Part shown: piece after piece, positions 26,385-37,349 of the stretch
Numbering within the stretch: position 1 is the first letter of the stretch
Layout of the letters: each line of letters opens with the position of its first letter
Origin: Ophiosphaerella korrae
Taxonomy: Eukaryota; Ascomycota; Dothideomycetes; Pleosporales; Phaeosphaeriaceae
Direction: 5' to 3'
DNA: 64,000 nt
Assembly (NCBI GenBank): GCA_028456385.1
Contig: JALNQF010000128.1
Span: 1 to 64,000 of the forward strand
Position numbers and translations under genes: made by a program
Notes under the pieces: generated by a model
The model's database searches: none
What the model saw: the letters and a program-made list of their open reading frames with translations, nothing else
Told to the model about the DNA's origin: nothing

Positions 26385-29354
26385 ATGGCCCGCCCCATCT
26401 TCTGCGTCGAAGACACGGTCGGCCTGCTCGCCGACAAATTCAGCGTGGGCATCGTCGACCGCTGCTTTGGCGACGTCGACAGCCACCAGCCGCGGCCGCA
26501 GCGCGACTACGGCGAGGACATTGAGCGCCACGCCGACATCTGCGCCCGCCAGTTTGCCGACTTCATGAAGACGGGCATCCCCCCGCGCGGCGCGGTGCTG
26601 GTCTCGTGGCAGACGCAGCTGCGCACCGAGCTGCTGCCCGAGGCCTGTCTGCAGCTGCTGGACCGCGCGCTGTATGTGGGCGACGTGGTCAAGCGCGCGC
26701 CCGACGAGCACATGAGCGGCACCGTCATCGCCACCGTCGCCCTCTGCACCCTCTTCCCCGCCATGCACTACAACGGCGGCCACATCACGCAGGCACTCAG
26801 CGACGACCTGTCGATCCGCGACGTGCCGGCCTGCGAGCTGCTCAACGACCACGAGTTCACCGAGGGCGCCCTCGTGCTGTACGGCGACTGGGTTGGCCGC
26901 GTCGAGAATGTCTACGACGAGGTCGCCGTGCGGCTGCCCAACAACTCGGTCGTCGTTGTCGAGGACCCTGCCGAGCTCGAGCAGGACGACATGACGGTCG
27001 AGCGCCTGAGCGTGGGCGACCGCGTCAGGGCGAAGAAGGGCAATCTGCGGCGCGGCCGCTGGAAATACGGCGCCTTCGACCCCAACGTCAGGCCCGAGGG
27101 CATCGTCGTCGAGACGCGGCCCGTCGAGATTGACGTGCAGTGGCTCGCCCGGAGCATTGGCGCCAGGAACACCCGCCTCTCCGCACAGGAGCCCCCCGCC
27201 ACCCTGGGCCGCGACGAGTTTGAGAGCCCCTCCTTCTGCAGGTACGACGCCTCGCCCAGCTCGGCTGCGAGCCTGCCCCTGCTTGCCGACGGCAACCAAA
27301 TCTCCTTCCACGTTGCAGACGTGGCCGTGGGCGACAGAGTGCGCTTCAAGGACCTGGCCGCCGCGGCCGTCAAGTACGACGGCACCCGCACCCTCGCCGA
27401 CGGCCATCCGCAGGGGAAGCTGGCCCGCATAACACGAACAGAGTCGCTGGGCTACGACCTCAACGTCTTTATCGTCATGCAGACACACACAAAAGTCACG
27501 GTCCAATGGCAAGACCTCACCGTCAGCGAGCATCTCACCATAGCCCTGCTTCCAGACCCAAATGTCGAGGACGACGACGAGGTTTGGCCCGGCGAAGTCG
27601 TCTTTGCAAAAGACGGCCGCAAAAACAACAACAGCAGCAGCAACAACAACAACAGCAACAACAACAGCAACAACGCCTCGGAGCTGCAGGTCGAGAAACT
27701 AACCAAAGTCGGCGTTGTCCAGGCCGTCAGGTCACGGGACCGCATCGCACAGGTCCGCTGGTTCAAGGACCCTCTGATCGAAATATTCGGCCCCGACCTC
27801 CTACACCCCTCCAAAACCGGAGAGCTGGGCGAGCAAGTCGACCAGGTCAGCTTATACGACATCTGCTCCTTTCCAGCGCTAACACGGCGACGCAACGACT
27901 TTGTCTTCATTCACCCAGGCTCTATCGAAAAAAACCTGCAAGAGCCGCTGAATCTCACCGGCCCTGACTGGTTTGGCGAAGTCGTTGATCTTGGCTTGGA
28001 CGGCAAATTGACAGTTCGCTTGGGTGCGGCCAAGCCAGTGGTCGACGTCAAAGTCTCCTACGAGGGCGTCACGCTCGCCTACAGCAGCGATATGGATGAT
28101 GAATTCCAGCACATGCATGAAATGGACTCGATTGAGGATTATTCCGATCAAGACGACATATCCGATTATGACTCGGCGTCATTCAACGACATGTGGGCTG
28201 AGTACGAGGGCATGGCAGGCGAGCACCCCGTTGGGGATGACGAGGAGTGGTCGACCGAGGAGGACGAGGAGAGTGGTATTGAAAGCGACACATCCATGCC
28301 AGACCTCGAAGACATAGAAGAAGACGTCTATACATCCAAAACCACACCAGAGAGCAAGTCGCCCACTACTGTCAAGGAAGAGCAAGCGAGCCGCTCAAAC
28401 CCACCACCAGATGACCCAGTACAAGAAGCAGAAACAGAAGCAGACGCAGAAGCAGACGCAGAAGCAGACGCAGAAGCAGACGCAGAAGCAGACGCAGAAG
28501 CAGCCTCACCTACCCCTGACGACATTCTAGAAGCTGCTCCACCAAACAACAACCCAGCCCCGTTCCTCATTCTCGATACCCCGCCCCCACCAACCCACCA
28601 TTTCATCGCTCAACCCCAACCTGCCGCCTCCTCTGCCGCCTTCACCCGCCGCATCGCCAAAGAGCACAAAATCCTCCGCACCTCGCTACCCCCCAACATC
28701 TTCGTCCGCACCTGGGACTCGCGCCTCGACCTCGTCCGCGTCCTCCTCATTGGCCCCTCCTCCACCCCCTACGAATACGCCCCCTTCCTCATCGACTTCT
28801 ACCTCCCCCAATCCTACCCCGTCGTCCCCCCGACTGCCTTTTTCCACTCCTGGACCGCCGCATCCGGCCCCATCAACCCCAATCTCTACGAAGACGGCAA
28901 AATCTGCCTCTCGTTATTAAACACCTGGCACGCTGATGAACGCTCTGCTTCTTGGTCTCCCGCCTCCACGCTCCTCCAGGTCCTCGTCTCCCTCCTCGGT
29001 CTCGTCCTCGTCAAGGAACCCTATTACAACGAGGCGGGCTACGACGTCCACCGCGCCGCCCCCGAGACTAGGATTAGCTCTGCGTTGTATACCGAGCGCG
29101 CGTATTTTCGTGCACGCGGCTTTATTGCGCATGCGTTGACGCATCCTATCCACCCCTTTGAGGAAGATGTCCAGTTTTTGTATAGGGGAGGTCCGGGGCT
29201 GTTGGAGAGGGCGATTGAGGCAGCGAAACGGGTTGTGGAGAGGAGTGAGGAACAGGATCATGGTGTTAGGGATGGGTTGGAGAGAGTTAGTTTAGGAGCT
29301 GTGGTTATGTTGAAGAGGCAGGTTGATGTGTTGGAGGGGTTGAGGGAGGGTTAG
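26385..29354 (+). CDS. UBE2O-like giant ubiquitin-conjugating enzyme
   Basis: This single-exon gene encodes 989 aa. The C-terminal UBC fold (about residues 755-900) has [10 protein letters not shown], a [10 protein letters not shown] segment, and the catalytic Cys at residue 841 in [12 protein letters not shown], followed by [12 protein letters not shown]. Long E2s with this arrangement are UBE2O-type E2/E3 hybrids, which ubiquitinate substrates without a separate E3. The N-terminal two thirds hold repeated small beta-barrel-like modules ([24 protein letters not shown]) typical of the UBE2O CR regions. An acidic linker (about 570-660), an Asn/Ser-rich insert from codon repeats (27,624-27,676) and an EADA repeat (28,437-28,496) separate the parts. 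I chose the start at [13 protein letters not shown] because upstream in-frame sequence is promoter. Confidence 0.9.
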   Translation: MARPIFCVEDTVGLLADKFSVGIVDRCFGDVDSHQPRPQRDYGEDIERHADICARQFADFMKTGIPPRGAVLVSWQTQLRTELLPEACLQLLDRALYVGDVVKRAPDEHMSGTVIATVALCTLFPAMHYNGGHITQALSDDLSIRDVPACELLNDHEFTEGALVLYGDWVGRVENVYDEVAVRLPNNSVVVVEDPAELEQDDMTVERLSVGDRVRAKKGNLRRGRWKYGAFDPNVRPEGIVVETRPVEIDVQWLARSIGARNTRLSAQEPPATLGRDEFESPSFCRYDASPSSAASLPLLADGNQISFHVADVAVGDRVRFKDLAAAAVKYDGTRTLADGHPQGKLARITRTESLGYDLNVFIVMQTHTKVTVQWQDLTVSEHLTIALLPDPNVEDDDEVWPGEVVFAKDGRKNNNSSSNNNNSNNNSNNASELQVEKLTKVGVVQAVRSRDRIAQVRWFKDPLIEIFGPDLLHPSKTGELGEQVDQVSLYDICSFPALTRRRNDFVFIHPGSIEKNLQEPLNLTGPDWFGEVVDLGLDGKLTVRLGAAKPVVDVKVSYEGVTLAYSSDMDDEFQHMHEMDSIEDYSDQDDISDYDSASFNDMWAEYEGMAGEHPVGDDEEWSTEEDEESGIESDTSMPDLEDIEEDVYTSKTTPESKSPTTVKEEQASRSNPPPDDPVQEAETEADAEADAEADAEADAEADAEAASPTPDDILEAAPPNNNPAPFLILDTPPPPTHHFIAQPQPAASSAAFTRRIAKEHKILRTSLPPNIFVRTWDSRLDLVRVLLIGPSSTPYEYAPFLIDFYLPQSYPVVPPTAFFHSWTAASGPINPNLYEDGKICLSLLNTWHADERSASWSPASTLLQVLVSLLGLVLVKEPYYNEAGYDVHRAAPETRISSALYTERAYFRARGFIAHALTHPIHPFEEDVQFLYRGGPGLLERAIEAAKRVVERSEEQDHGVRDGLERVSLGAVVMLKRQVDVLEGLREG
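27624..27676 (+). repeat. AAC/AGC codon repeat in the E2 gene
   Basis: A run of AAC and AGC triplets encodes an Asn/Ser tract between two beta-rich modules. It is in frame and probably varies in length between strains. Confidence 0.85.
28437..28496 (+). repeat. 12-bp in-frame tandem repeat (EADA)5
   Basis: There are five exact copies of GAAGCAGACGCA, encoding Glu-Ala-Asp-Ala, in the acidic linker just before the UBC domain. Identical units suggest recent slippage. Confidence 0.92.
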
Positions 29355-29374
29355 TTGTGGATGGGGCAAAGGGG

Positions 29375-29406
<32 letters not shown>

Positions 29407-30035
29407 CGCTTTTTTTCGCTTTTTTAGAACGGGGCATTTTTTTGGTTGGTGTATGGGGGCAAGTGGTAATAAGCCAAAAAAAAAAAACGCGTTTTATGGT
29501 TTGCATGTTTACTTCGTATCCTTGAAGGGTGTGTGCACGTGAAGCTGTGGTGGTGCTCTTTTTTAGATTCACATAACTCTACTTTGTTCACGAGATATTT
29601 GTACGTCCTCAATCAGTTTTATAGCGCACATATTCAGCCCTCTAGTAGCCAGGCTATAACAATACTAGTTCATGAGAGGCCGAGTGGCCCAAATTGGGTG
29701 CGAGGAAACATTTCACGCGAGGCGTACCGGCCACAATCGAGTTAGTGCGTGCGTATTTACGCGTCTGCCCAACTTACCAATCAATCGATTCCTTCCGACG
29801 CTGTATTCTCCCCCAGCCAGGCAGGCAGGCAGGCAGGCAGTCTACGTCACGTGCAAATTACTTCACCCTCGCCACATCGACACACCACATGACGGGGTCT
29901 GAGCCCGGACACTGGTGTGCGCACACTGGGAACAAATGGTGCCTCGTTTCGACCACACACACGCTTGCAAAATACACACTCCCACCCCCGCACGCCCCCA
30001 CGTCTACCCCCTTTCACGCTCACATCAAGGCGGCC

Positions 30036-30073
<38 letters not shown>

Positions 30074-30213
30074 AAAGGAGAAGGTGGTGGTTTTTCTACG
30101 CAGCGCCCCATGTTGGATGGGACGCCACGCCGTGTCTCGCAACACTTGTCTATCTCTACTTTACTCTACACTACACTGCACTGCGCTCCCCCCCCCCCTT
30201 TCCGACATATATT
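29355..30213. other. Spacer with long homopolymers
   Basis: This is the convergent 3' flank of the E2 and small secreted protein genes. It holds a 30-base T run (29,377-29,406), a 34-base A run (30,037-30,070) and about five GGCA units near 29,818-29,840. I see no gene. Confidence 0.7.
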
Positions 30214-30669
30214 CTAGCAATTGACTGAAATCCCCTTGATCGGCACGCCCAGCTCGTAGCACTCGTAGTCGCGCAATTCCGCAAACTTGGACTTGTCCTT
30301 GCACTCGGTGTCGCTCCAGATGGTCACTGTGGGGGGGTTTGCGTTAAGGACTTTGGCTCACGGGCTGGAGGGAAAGGGGGAAAGAGGGTACCTTTGCATC
30401 CGACGTTGGCGTAGTTGAGCGAAACGCTTGTTTTGCACGTGTCGGTAATCACGTTGCAGCCAGCGTGGAGGTCGCCGGAGCCGGCTTTGTTCTGGGAGAA
30501 GTCAGTATGTGACGTGGAGGAGGGGGGGGGGAAGACGTACGCAGATGATACCGGTGCAACCGCTGCCGGTGTGTCGGTCTACAGAGGCGACGGCGGCGAC
30601 TTGGCGCGGGGAGATGAAGGGTGAGGCGGAGACGGCCACGGCGGAGAGGAGGAGGGTGAGGGCGTGCAT
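30214..30669 (-). CDS. Small secreted cysteine-rich protein, 8 Cys
   Basis: Three exons (30,541-30,669, 30,392-30,491 and 30,214-30,326) with introns of 49 and 65 bp give 113 aa. Residues 1 to about 16 form a signal peptide (MHALTLLLSAVAVSA). The mature part has eight cysteines (38, 43, 55, 62, 75, 85, 99, 113), enough for four disulfides, and ends in Cys. No domain is recognisable. Size, secretion and cysteine content are those of fungal effector-like or surface proteins. The nearest neighbours are unrelated housekeeping genes, and the repeat island ends 8 kb away. A TATA-like box lies 95 bp upstream of the start. No function is assigned. Confidence 0.82.
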
Positions 30670-30763
30670 TTTGGAAGTGGTGGTTCGAAAGATGGAGATG
30701 GAGATGGAGATGGAGGAGGGATAGTGGTAGATTGGTAATAACTGAGATGATATCGGGCACTCC

Positions 30764-30770
30764 TTTTATA
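30764..30770 (-). promoter_or_regulatory. TATA-like box of the secreted-protein gene
   Basis: TATAAAA on the minus strand lies about 95 bp before the start codon at 30,669, a plausible distance for a strong inducible fungal promoter with a short 5' UTR. Confidence 0.5.
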
Positions 30771-32445
30771 CATTCGAGGGCGACGCAGATGGCAGTGAGG
30801 TTAGGGCCGGTTTGGGACGGGCCATCGCTTCGCTGCGGAGTGACGGCGCGATGGAGCGAGAGGTCTTGCTGAGGTGGATGGTGTTGGTGTACGTCTGCGA
30901 TGCATCCTTCTGGTGTGTGCGCCTTGTCTGCCCATCAGGAGGACCATGGTGCGAGGCACGCACCAATTGAAAGTTTCGAATGTATCCATTACCATGGATA
31001 GCTTGAGCTATACGAGATGCTTTCTTAGTCAAGCGGAATTTCCAGTGTCAGGGAACCAGTGGCGTGAAGAGAGGCGCGTTGGTTCCAAGGTTGGAATAGA
31101 TGGAATGCGACGAACTCTTGGCAGTGTTGGTGAGTGCGGATGTGTGAGCAAGTTGTGGGCATTTCTAGAAGGTGTCAAAGGCCTAGGAGTAAGCTGTAGG
31201 GGAAATAGCACGTCATGAAAGGTGAGCTACAGCGGTGTGGTCAGGGGCCTCCCTCATGGATGCCAATGAGAGCTTCGTTGTCTATGGTAGCTGAAGAGCA
31301 TATTGGTCAGACACTCATAATTAGATTCTTCATTCTAGATCTTGATAGCGACCTGCATACGCCTCATGAGATGATGTGCCGACGACGATTGGTGGCATTA
31401 TTCTGCGTAACACGACGGCAAGCAATCCAAGTTTATGGGACGGGCCCTTGTTGAGGTGGCGTAGACATTTGGTGGCATTTGGTGACATTAGTTAGTCAAG
31501 CCCGTATGATGTTGTGCACCTTCGTGATGTAGTAATCTGACAAAATGCATCTAGTGAACTTGAACGCCTCGTGTTGTTGCTGACTAGCCATCACCGCGGA
31601 ATGATGAGTGCTATCACAAAGGAAGAAAGTTTATGTTGAAGCACTGAGAACGTGAGTAATTATAATGGACCTCGACAAAAAGCCCTTCAAACCACTTCCG
31701 CTCCGTTGGAAAGTCCTCAACGGACGTCACACCCCGGAACGTCAACTATCTGCGGCCCGCAATCTGCATACTGTGCCGCAGCCTGCCGCTTCCGCGAGCG
31801 GAAGGATCACACCATTGATTTTATTGGTGTTTTGTTTGGCATGCACTCACGCGCATTACATGAAATTTGACCGGCACGGCAAGGGGGGTCCACATGGTGG
31901 TCTGAGAGCACAGGATGACACTAATACCTGGTAAGCATCCCACGCCGGCATCAAGTCGCTAATAATCGCTAACAGTCTTCGGTGACGTTGATTGGGATAT
32001 GCTTTTCTTATGGGCATGGTATGCTTACCGGGTAAACTAGCTCGCATAATCGTCCTGCAAATGGATCTCATCGAGAAGGAATATGATTGTCAGACTGGTT
32101 CACAGGTCGGTCGCTTGCGAATGTAGAAATCCGAGTCGATCTCCAGGAAAGTAACGCAGGATCGCGGCTCTGCTCATGCCTGCTTTTTCAGCCAGGTTAT
32201 TCCACCTTTCATACGCTGCTATTCGATAACTAGTAGAATGGATATAATTGTACCTGCAGTCAAATTGCCTGCCTATCAGGATAGTTGTCTCTTGACACCA
32301 AACTACGTGGTGTCTGAAAATGAGCGCATATGCAGCTCTCGGCACACGCGAGAACAAGTGCACAACTAGGCTTCCACTACTAGCAACATTTGTGGTAATA
32401 ACGATCCATTGATAAGCAGATGTAGCAGGCATTACGCCGTCAATC
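30771..32445. other. 1.7-kb spacer without a supported gene
   Basis: Only short overlapping frames occur, none with a recognisable domain or splice pattern. The frame at 31,665-31,934 has a hydrophobic patch but no family resemblance, so I left it uncalled. Confidence 0.5.
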
Positions 32446-33381
32446 TTATTTGAAGACGTGTTGCTGACCGGTCTTTGCACCTGACTCTTGGACCTGACTC
32501 ATTGGCTGTTGTTGCACAGGCTGGATTGGTTCTTGTGGTATGGGATGGATTGGCTGTTGTGCCCACTGTTGAACTGGCCCTGGCGGCCACTGTTGGAATT
32601 GTTGGAACTGATGAGGCGGCCACTGTGGCGTTGCTTGAACATTGTACGAAGCATTTGGCGTTGTTGGCTGCATTTCGTAAATGCCATCAAACCCGGCATA
32701 TCGCCCTTTGCCTCCAAAAAGCCACTTCAGACCACCTCGGTCACGTACAAGCACAGATAGGCTGACAAGGACTAATGCTGCGGATATAGCCATAGGAATG
32801 AGCATAAATCGCCCAGCTTTTGCGGTCCCACAAGCTGCACCAGCCCAATTTTGCTGGGGGTAGAATTCTGCAATCTGACAGGCCCACGTTTCTCTCGTAA
32901 ACTCGTCGTCATTGCCAATGTCTTCATAGCGTTTCCACCTCTTCTCGCTGCTCTGTACTGAGCTCATATAGCCCAGCACCCCTAAGCTCACGCCGATCAT
33001 GACCACATTGCTGATGATCACAGCCCAACTCCATAATCGCTGATGTCTTGCTGTGCCCATCACCCTTCGCAATTCCCATATACCAAATACCCCTATCACA
33101 ATGACAAGCACTGCTAGAGAGCATGTACCTAGTATAGCGAACTCTGAGGCAAGGTCGAAACGAAGAGCTACGTCTTTATCCGCGAAGTTGTTTGAGCCGG
33201 TGCTTGTGGGTCCGTTGAGCGTGATCTCGAAGTTGCCATTTCGAGAATTGCGCTGGGTTTGCGAATATATAAGGCTGTTGGAGATGCGCTCAAGGGCATA
33301 GGTGACGATGCCCACCGGGAGGAGGAGGAATAACGGCGGTGTCAACAGGGGCAACACGCGGCAGCCATTCCGGTCGTGCAT
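32446..33381 (-). CDS. Four-TM membrane protein with Gln/Pro-rich tail
   Basis: This is an uninterrupted 311-aa frame from an ATG. Four hydrophobic segments are visible at about residues 9-30, 80-103, 116-139 and 190-212. The first loop is polar and the loop between TM3 and TM4 carries two cysteines (168 and 184) near aromatic residues, suggesting a disulfide in a tetraspan fold. Residues 235-311 form a cytosolic-looking tail rich in Gln, Pro and Trp (repeats of the type QQWPP and QQPI). The topology resembles fungal tetraspan or MARVEL-like proteins, but no diagnostic motif is present. Function unknown. Confidence 0.72.
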   Translation of the reverse strand: MHDRNGCRVLPLLTPPLFLLLPVGIVTYALERISNSLIYSQTQRNSRNGNFEITLNGPTSTGSNNFADKDVALRFDLASEFAILGTCSLAVLVIVIGVFGIWELRRVMGTARHQRLWSWAVIISNVVMIGVSLGVLGYMSSVQSSEKRWKRYEDIGNDDEFTRETWACQIAEFYPQQNWAGAACGTAKAGRFMLIPMAISAALVLVSLSVLVRDRGGLKWLFGGKGRYAGFDGIYEMQPTTPNASYNVQATPQWPPHQFQQFQQWPPGPVQQWAQQPIHPIPQEPIQPVQQQPMSQVQESGAKTGQQHVFK

Positions 33382-34020
33382 GGTGCGTAAACGTCTCTAC
33401 CCAGGTATGTTCGGACTCGTTGAGGGATGGTTATTAGTGCCACATGTGTGGCGAAGACACGTCCACTATCCGTACAACAACGGTCTTGTCCATCACCGCG
33501 ACGTGGTCTGCGCCGCGCCATGGGTCGCCTCGCCATGGGTCGCCTGAAGGATTTGCGACGGGCAATGCTTGGCAAGGAACGTTCTATGGCTATGAGTTCC
33601 CCAAAACAACGTAAGAATGTGCCTACTGCGCCGTATGTGGCTAAGCTCAAATATTGCAATCTCTGATCACGAACAACCCGCGCTGTCACATGTTTGATGA
33701 TGACATAAACTCGCCTGTTCCCACGTCCAATCGGAAGCAGTCCGTCATTGCTTTTAACAAGCTTTTGAACCTTGAAGATCCCGGGGTCCTGAAAAGTACG
33801 CATTCTGGAAGCAAGTGAATTGCTCACCAGTAGTTGACATTGGATAAGATGGGAAGCAGCAATTAAGTACCCAGGTATGGAAGGTAGTTAGCTTCAATCG
33901 TTCAAGCTTGATTTGCGATCGTGCGCTTCCAAGGTTCCGCGTTATTACTTCTACCATACCTACCTAGCTACTGTTCTCTACATCGCTTGATAGTTTTTGC
34001 CCAATCTTCAACTAGAATTA
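33382..34020. other. Spacer between membrane-protein gene and pseudogene
   Basis: It holds the upstream region of the four-TM gene. No gene seen. A 13-bp direct repeat CGCCATGGGTCGC lies at about 33,518-33,543. Confidence 0.5.
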
Positions 34021-35234
34021 TGATGGCAGCAACTATGAGCGCAGATGTTCCTCTTCAAAGTGAGGAACCATCTGCACCTCATGCGGCGTCTTCTCGTTCT
34101 AGATCTCCTACTAACTTAGTCAAGGATTTGAGCGATGTTCGGCACTCGAAAGAAGGCGATTCAGATCTTCCTGTTACTGCATCAGAAGACAGCGACCATT
34201 ATGCATTCCAAAGGCCAAAACTGCCCTATGCAAAGGGATACAGCATGGTCGCCATGGAGCACGAGCCGCCAGAGCCTTTTGGTCTTTGCTACAGCACCGA
34301 GGCTCCGCAATTACAAGGAAAATCAGCTACAATATCACAAATCGAATATTGCTTGTCAAGTTCTTCTATAGGAGGCCATATACCTTGTAGGCGGTTCACA
34401 AATCTTGATCATCATGGCCATCATCCGCACCGGCTACAATCGAGGAGCGCAGTTAGTTGAGGTCAACACAAGCATGGTTGCCAGAATAATATGATCCACT
34501 TTACTACGCAGAGTTCACCGAGTACAGGGGCAACGAAGATGTTGTTTGCAACGCCTTAGGCGATTATAGTCGCGTGGCGGTCGCCTACATGCAGTTGCAC
34601 AAATCGCCAACAGCTCGCAAAGTCACTCCGGGCTTCTTTGGTGCTTGGACTACGGAGATAATAACGAAAGTTATCAAGATTGGAGCACTAGAGTACCATA
34701 AGTGGCAAGTGCATCTAATTCTTATGGGGCGCCTGCACGGTAAATCTATGGAGTGGACGGAGCCTGAAGAATTGCGAAAGCCGTTCGTTCGCTCATTCTC
34801 AAAAGACACTCTATGCCGAAACAGTCGTTCTACAGGCTGATGTTCTTCACCGCGATTTGGCGCCTCGCAACGCCATGATTCTCGGATCAAACTACACTAA
34901 TGAAGACCTCGCCTTGGAAGGCATTCGGGTGGAGGTAAAGGTGATTGATTTCAATGTTGCCGAAGTCCTCCGTCATCTACGTCACACTAGACGCGATTGG
35001 TATGAGGACTGTTCTGAGGATGCCTGGTCTTCAAAGCTCGACTCTCCCATTATACGATATTTTGGGCACATGGCAGCATCCTCTACGGTGGGTTGGTGTC
35101 CAAACAACGATGGGAACTATGGTGCTGAACAGTGGTTATGGAATCACTTTCACAATGATCCGCGCTTCATTTCAGTGATCTGGGATCCTCTTTATCCATT
35201 TAAAAGGCCACGTCAGCAAGAAAATAAAGGCTAG
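34021..35234 (+). pseudogene. Kinase-like gene, broken by several frameshifts
   Basis: Protein-like sequence runs through frames 0, 1, 2 and 0 in turn, so at least three frameshifts are needed. One is a single extra A in AGAATAATATGATCC (near 34,482-34,491), where restoring the frame gives VARIYDPLYY. Recognisable parts are a Ser-rich N-terminus, an EHEPPEPFG segment, the YDPLYY strand, HRDLAPRN (His codon at 34,848) and VIDFNVAEV, matching the catalytic-loop and Mg-binding positions of protein-kinase-like folds. The same order occurs in the pseudogene at 37,350-38,385. Introns do not explain the shifts, since no GT..AG pair of normal length fits them. Function and target unknown. Confidence 0.7.
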
Positions 35235-35460
35235 AATGTTCATGCAGAATCAAATCGTGATGCTAACAATGGAAGAGGGAACGGCTCTAAGCTAATTAGG
35301 AAACGAGAGTTGGCCTTATGGGTTAGAACGTTGGGACCGCGACTAAAGCTCCTCTTAAAGGTGCATAGACTCCAAATAATTCAACCCTACAAGATAGGAA
35401 TTTTATGAATAATGATATTTACGTTGAATAAAGTTTATTAAATTAGATGCAGCCCCGATT

Positions 35461-36261
35461 TTATGTACTTTCGCAACCTGTCTGATTGAACTTGATGATT
35501 GCAGATGCATCTGAACCGAAAGCAACAGCGCGGCTAATCCAAGCCTGCAAAGCCCTGCCAGTATACCGGCTCTGTTTACTTCACAGGGTTTACCCACATC
35601 AATTTTAGCAGGTGCAGGTTGCCTACCCCTGCTAAGGATGTACAATGTACCCCAATCCTGAGCCTGCACAATTGCCCAATCTACCGCGTAATCTGTCGTT
35701 CGTCAACATTAAGTGATGTTGCTCTAAATCCTTTGGTGCGCACCTTGCACAATGTAATTTGGACCTGGGCATTCGGCAGCTGGCGTCCTGGGAAAGCTGA
35801 CAACAAATGCGCCGCCGGCACCATACGCATTATCTACAAGTGTGGCGGTACCAACGATGTCAATTGAGACGCTGCCTTGTCTAGCAGTATTCAACACTCG
35901 CACCGTGCCATTGTCCTGTCTAATGAGCAACCCATTATGACACAAATATATGAAAAGAACCATACGTTGAGGGCGTAATTTGCGGTTACACATCGCGTTC
36001 CTGCTGTAAGGCAAAATGGTGTGCCTGCAACTTGGTAATACGTCCTCAGGTACGATTTGAGGTTGAAATGAGCATCTGGCACGGGGTAGAAGCACTCCCT
36101 GCCTAGGGTAAATTTCTGGCGCGATTCGCTAGATATGGCAGGAGAACATACCCATCGTATTGTGAGGGGACAACGTTTGGCTTATTACTTGATTCCTCAT
36201 GTGCAAAGATCATACCCAAGGCGACAGATGTTAGGGCAGTTAAACCTGTAGTAAAACGCAT
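35461..36261 (-). CDS. Secreted lipocalin-like protein, five exons
   Basis: Exons 36,152-36,261, 35,966-36,098, 35,744-35,915, 35,598-35,692 and 35,461-35,544 join in frame to a 197-aa protein; the four introns are 50-53 bp with GT..AG ends. Residues 1-20 are a signal peptide. The mature part follows the lipocalin plan: YDGECFYPVPD, then LKSYLRTYYQVAGTPF (the conserved first strand), a CxTAGTRC segment, NGTVRVLN, IVGTATLVD, FVVSFP, the CPGPNYIVQDY strand, WAIVQAQDWGTLYILSR and a C-terminal helix with QTGCEST. Lipocalins bind small hydrophobic ligands in a beta-barrel. Six cysteines (39, 66, 73, 130, 194 and the signal-proximal region excluded one) suggest disulfides. It lies intact between two broken kinase-like genes. 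Confidence 0.87.
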
Positions 36262-37349
36262 GATGATGTACAAGAGTATATTTGGTGTTGGGTTACAGGC
36301 GTGTTCCGGCAGAGGTTAGAAAAGGCGGATGTCCCGAGTTCAACTGTATTCATATTATTTCATATAACTAGTGCTATATTTTCTCATATTAACGTCATCT
36401 TCTGCTTGTAGGGTCCCCAGCCACCTTCGCATACAAGGAACCCAGAGACATGGTGATGCACCTTGCCGGCTTCCTACCCGAGCCACGCTCCCTATGGTAT
36501 GGAGTACGGGGAAGTAGCACGCGTAGAGATTGGAAGCGAGGTTTGCCAAGAACGGAACCGCTTCTCTTTCGTCAATTGTGGAAATGAGCCACGCCTAGAC
36601 CTCTGTTAGTGAGTATGGGCACATTTTCGCAGGCATTGCTGTGCTTGGCGACATTACGTTCGCGATGGAGGGGGTCTGTCATGACGTAGTTGCACATCAA
36701 CCTTACGCACAAGATTGTATGTAATAAATATTCCAATCAACGTTCGAAGGCAAGATTCAATGTTGACGACTTTTGTGGTCACGCACCCACTTTACAAGCT
36801 GCTATTAGCACTTGCCTAGGTACCAGTAGGTGCTCTGATTTCCAAAACCCAAAGAAACAAACATCCATCATCATGACAATCTCCCAGAGCCTCGATATCT
36901 AAAATGAATGTTGGACACTTGGTGAGAGTTTTCGATCTCTCGCAAATGCTCCAGAAATCAATTTTCACGATAGCAGCTAATCCTCAAAGTTGCTTTTAGT
37001 GCAGGTTTTCGTCTTTGTTTGGTCCGGAACCTTCAGTCCTATTGATCCTCTGAGAGATTTTCTCTGTTATTCTTGGCTCGCCCTCTTTATCTAATAGTCC
37101 TTTGTGCAAATCTCTTCTTTTTTCAGAAACAAATCTTTATGACTAATGATTGTCAATTCACGCCTATTCTCACCTCTTTCACAAGGCCAACTTACAAATG
37201 CAACGACTATCCACTCCCATCACAACCTTTCCAACAAGCCTTTCCATTTCCTTGATAACGAGATCTGCCAGTCCTCGACCAACGTCAGGCTCCCATATGC
37301 CTTCAACTATATCAACAGCCACGCGTACATCTGCACCCACCCACCATCT
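36262..37349. other. Spacer upstream of lipocalin-like gene and second pseudogene
   Basis: No supported gene. It would contain the lipocalin-gene promoter on the minus strand and the remains of the second kinase-like gene's promoter. Confidence 0.5.

Noticed and set aside
25069..26568. Long plus-strand frame (499 codons) opposite COG8
   Set aside because: Gly/Arg-rich low-complexity translation caused by very GC-rich codons of COG8 on the other strand; no domain.
26364..27533. Long minus-strand frame (389 codons) opposite the E2 gene
   Set aside because: Mirror frame of the GC-rich E2 coding sequence, with no recognisable motif.
31665..31934. 89-codon plus-strand frame with a hydrophobic stretch
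   Set aside because: The hydrophobic part is internal, with no family resemblance, TATA box or splice evidence.
34021..35234. Introns as an explanation for the frame changes in the first kinase-like gene
   Set aside because: Single-base insertions restore the frame at conserved motifs and no normal-length GT..AG pair fits the breaks.
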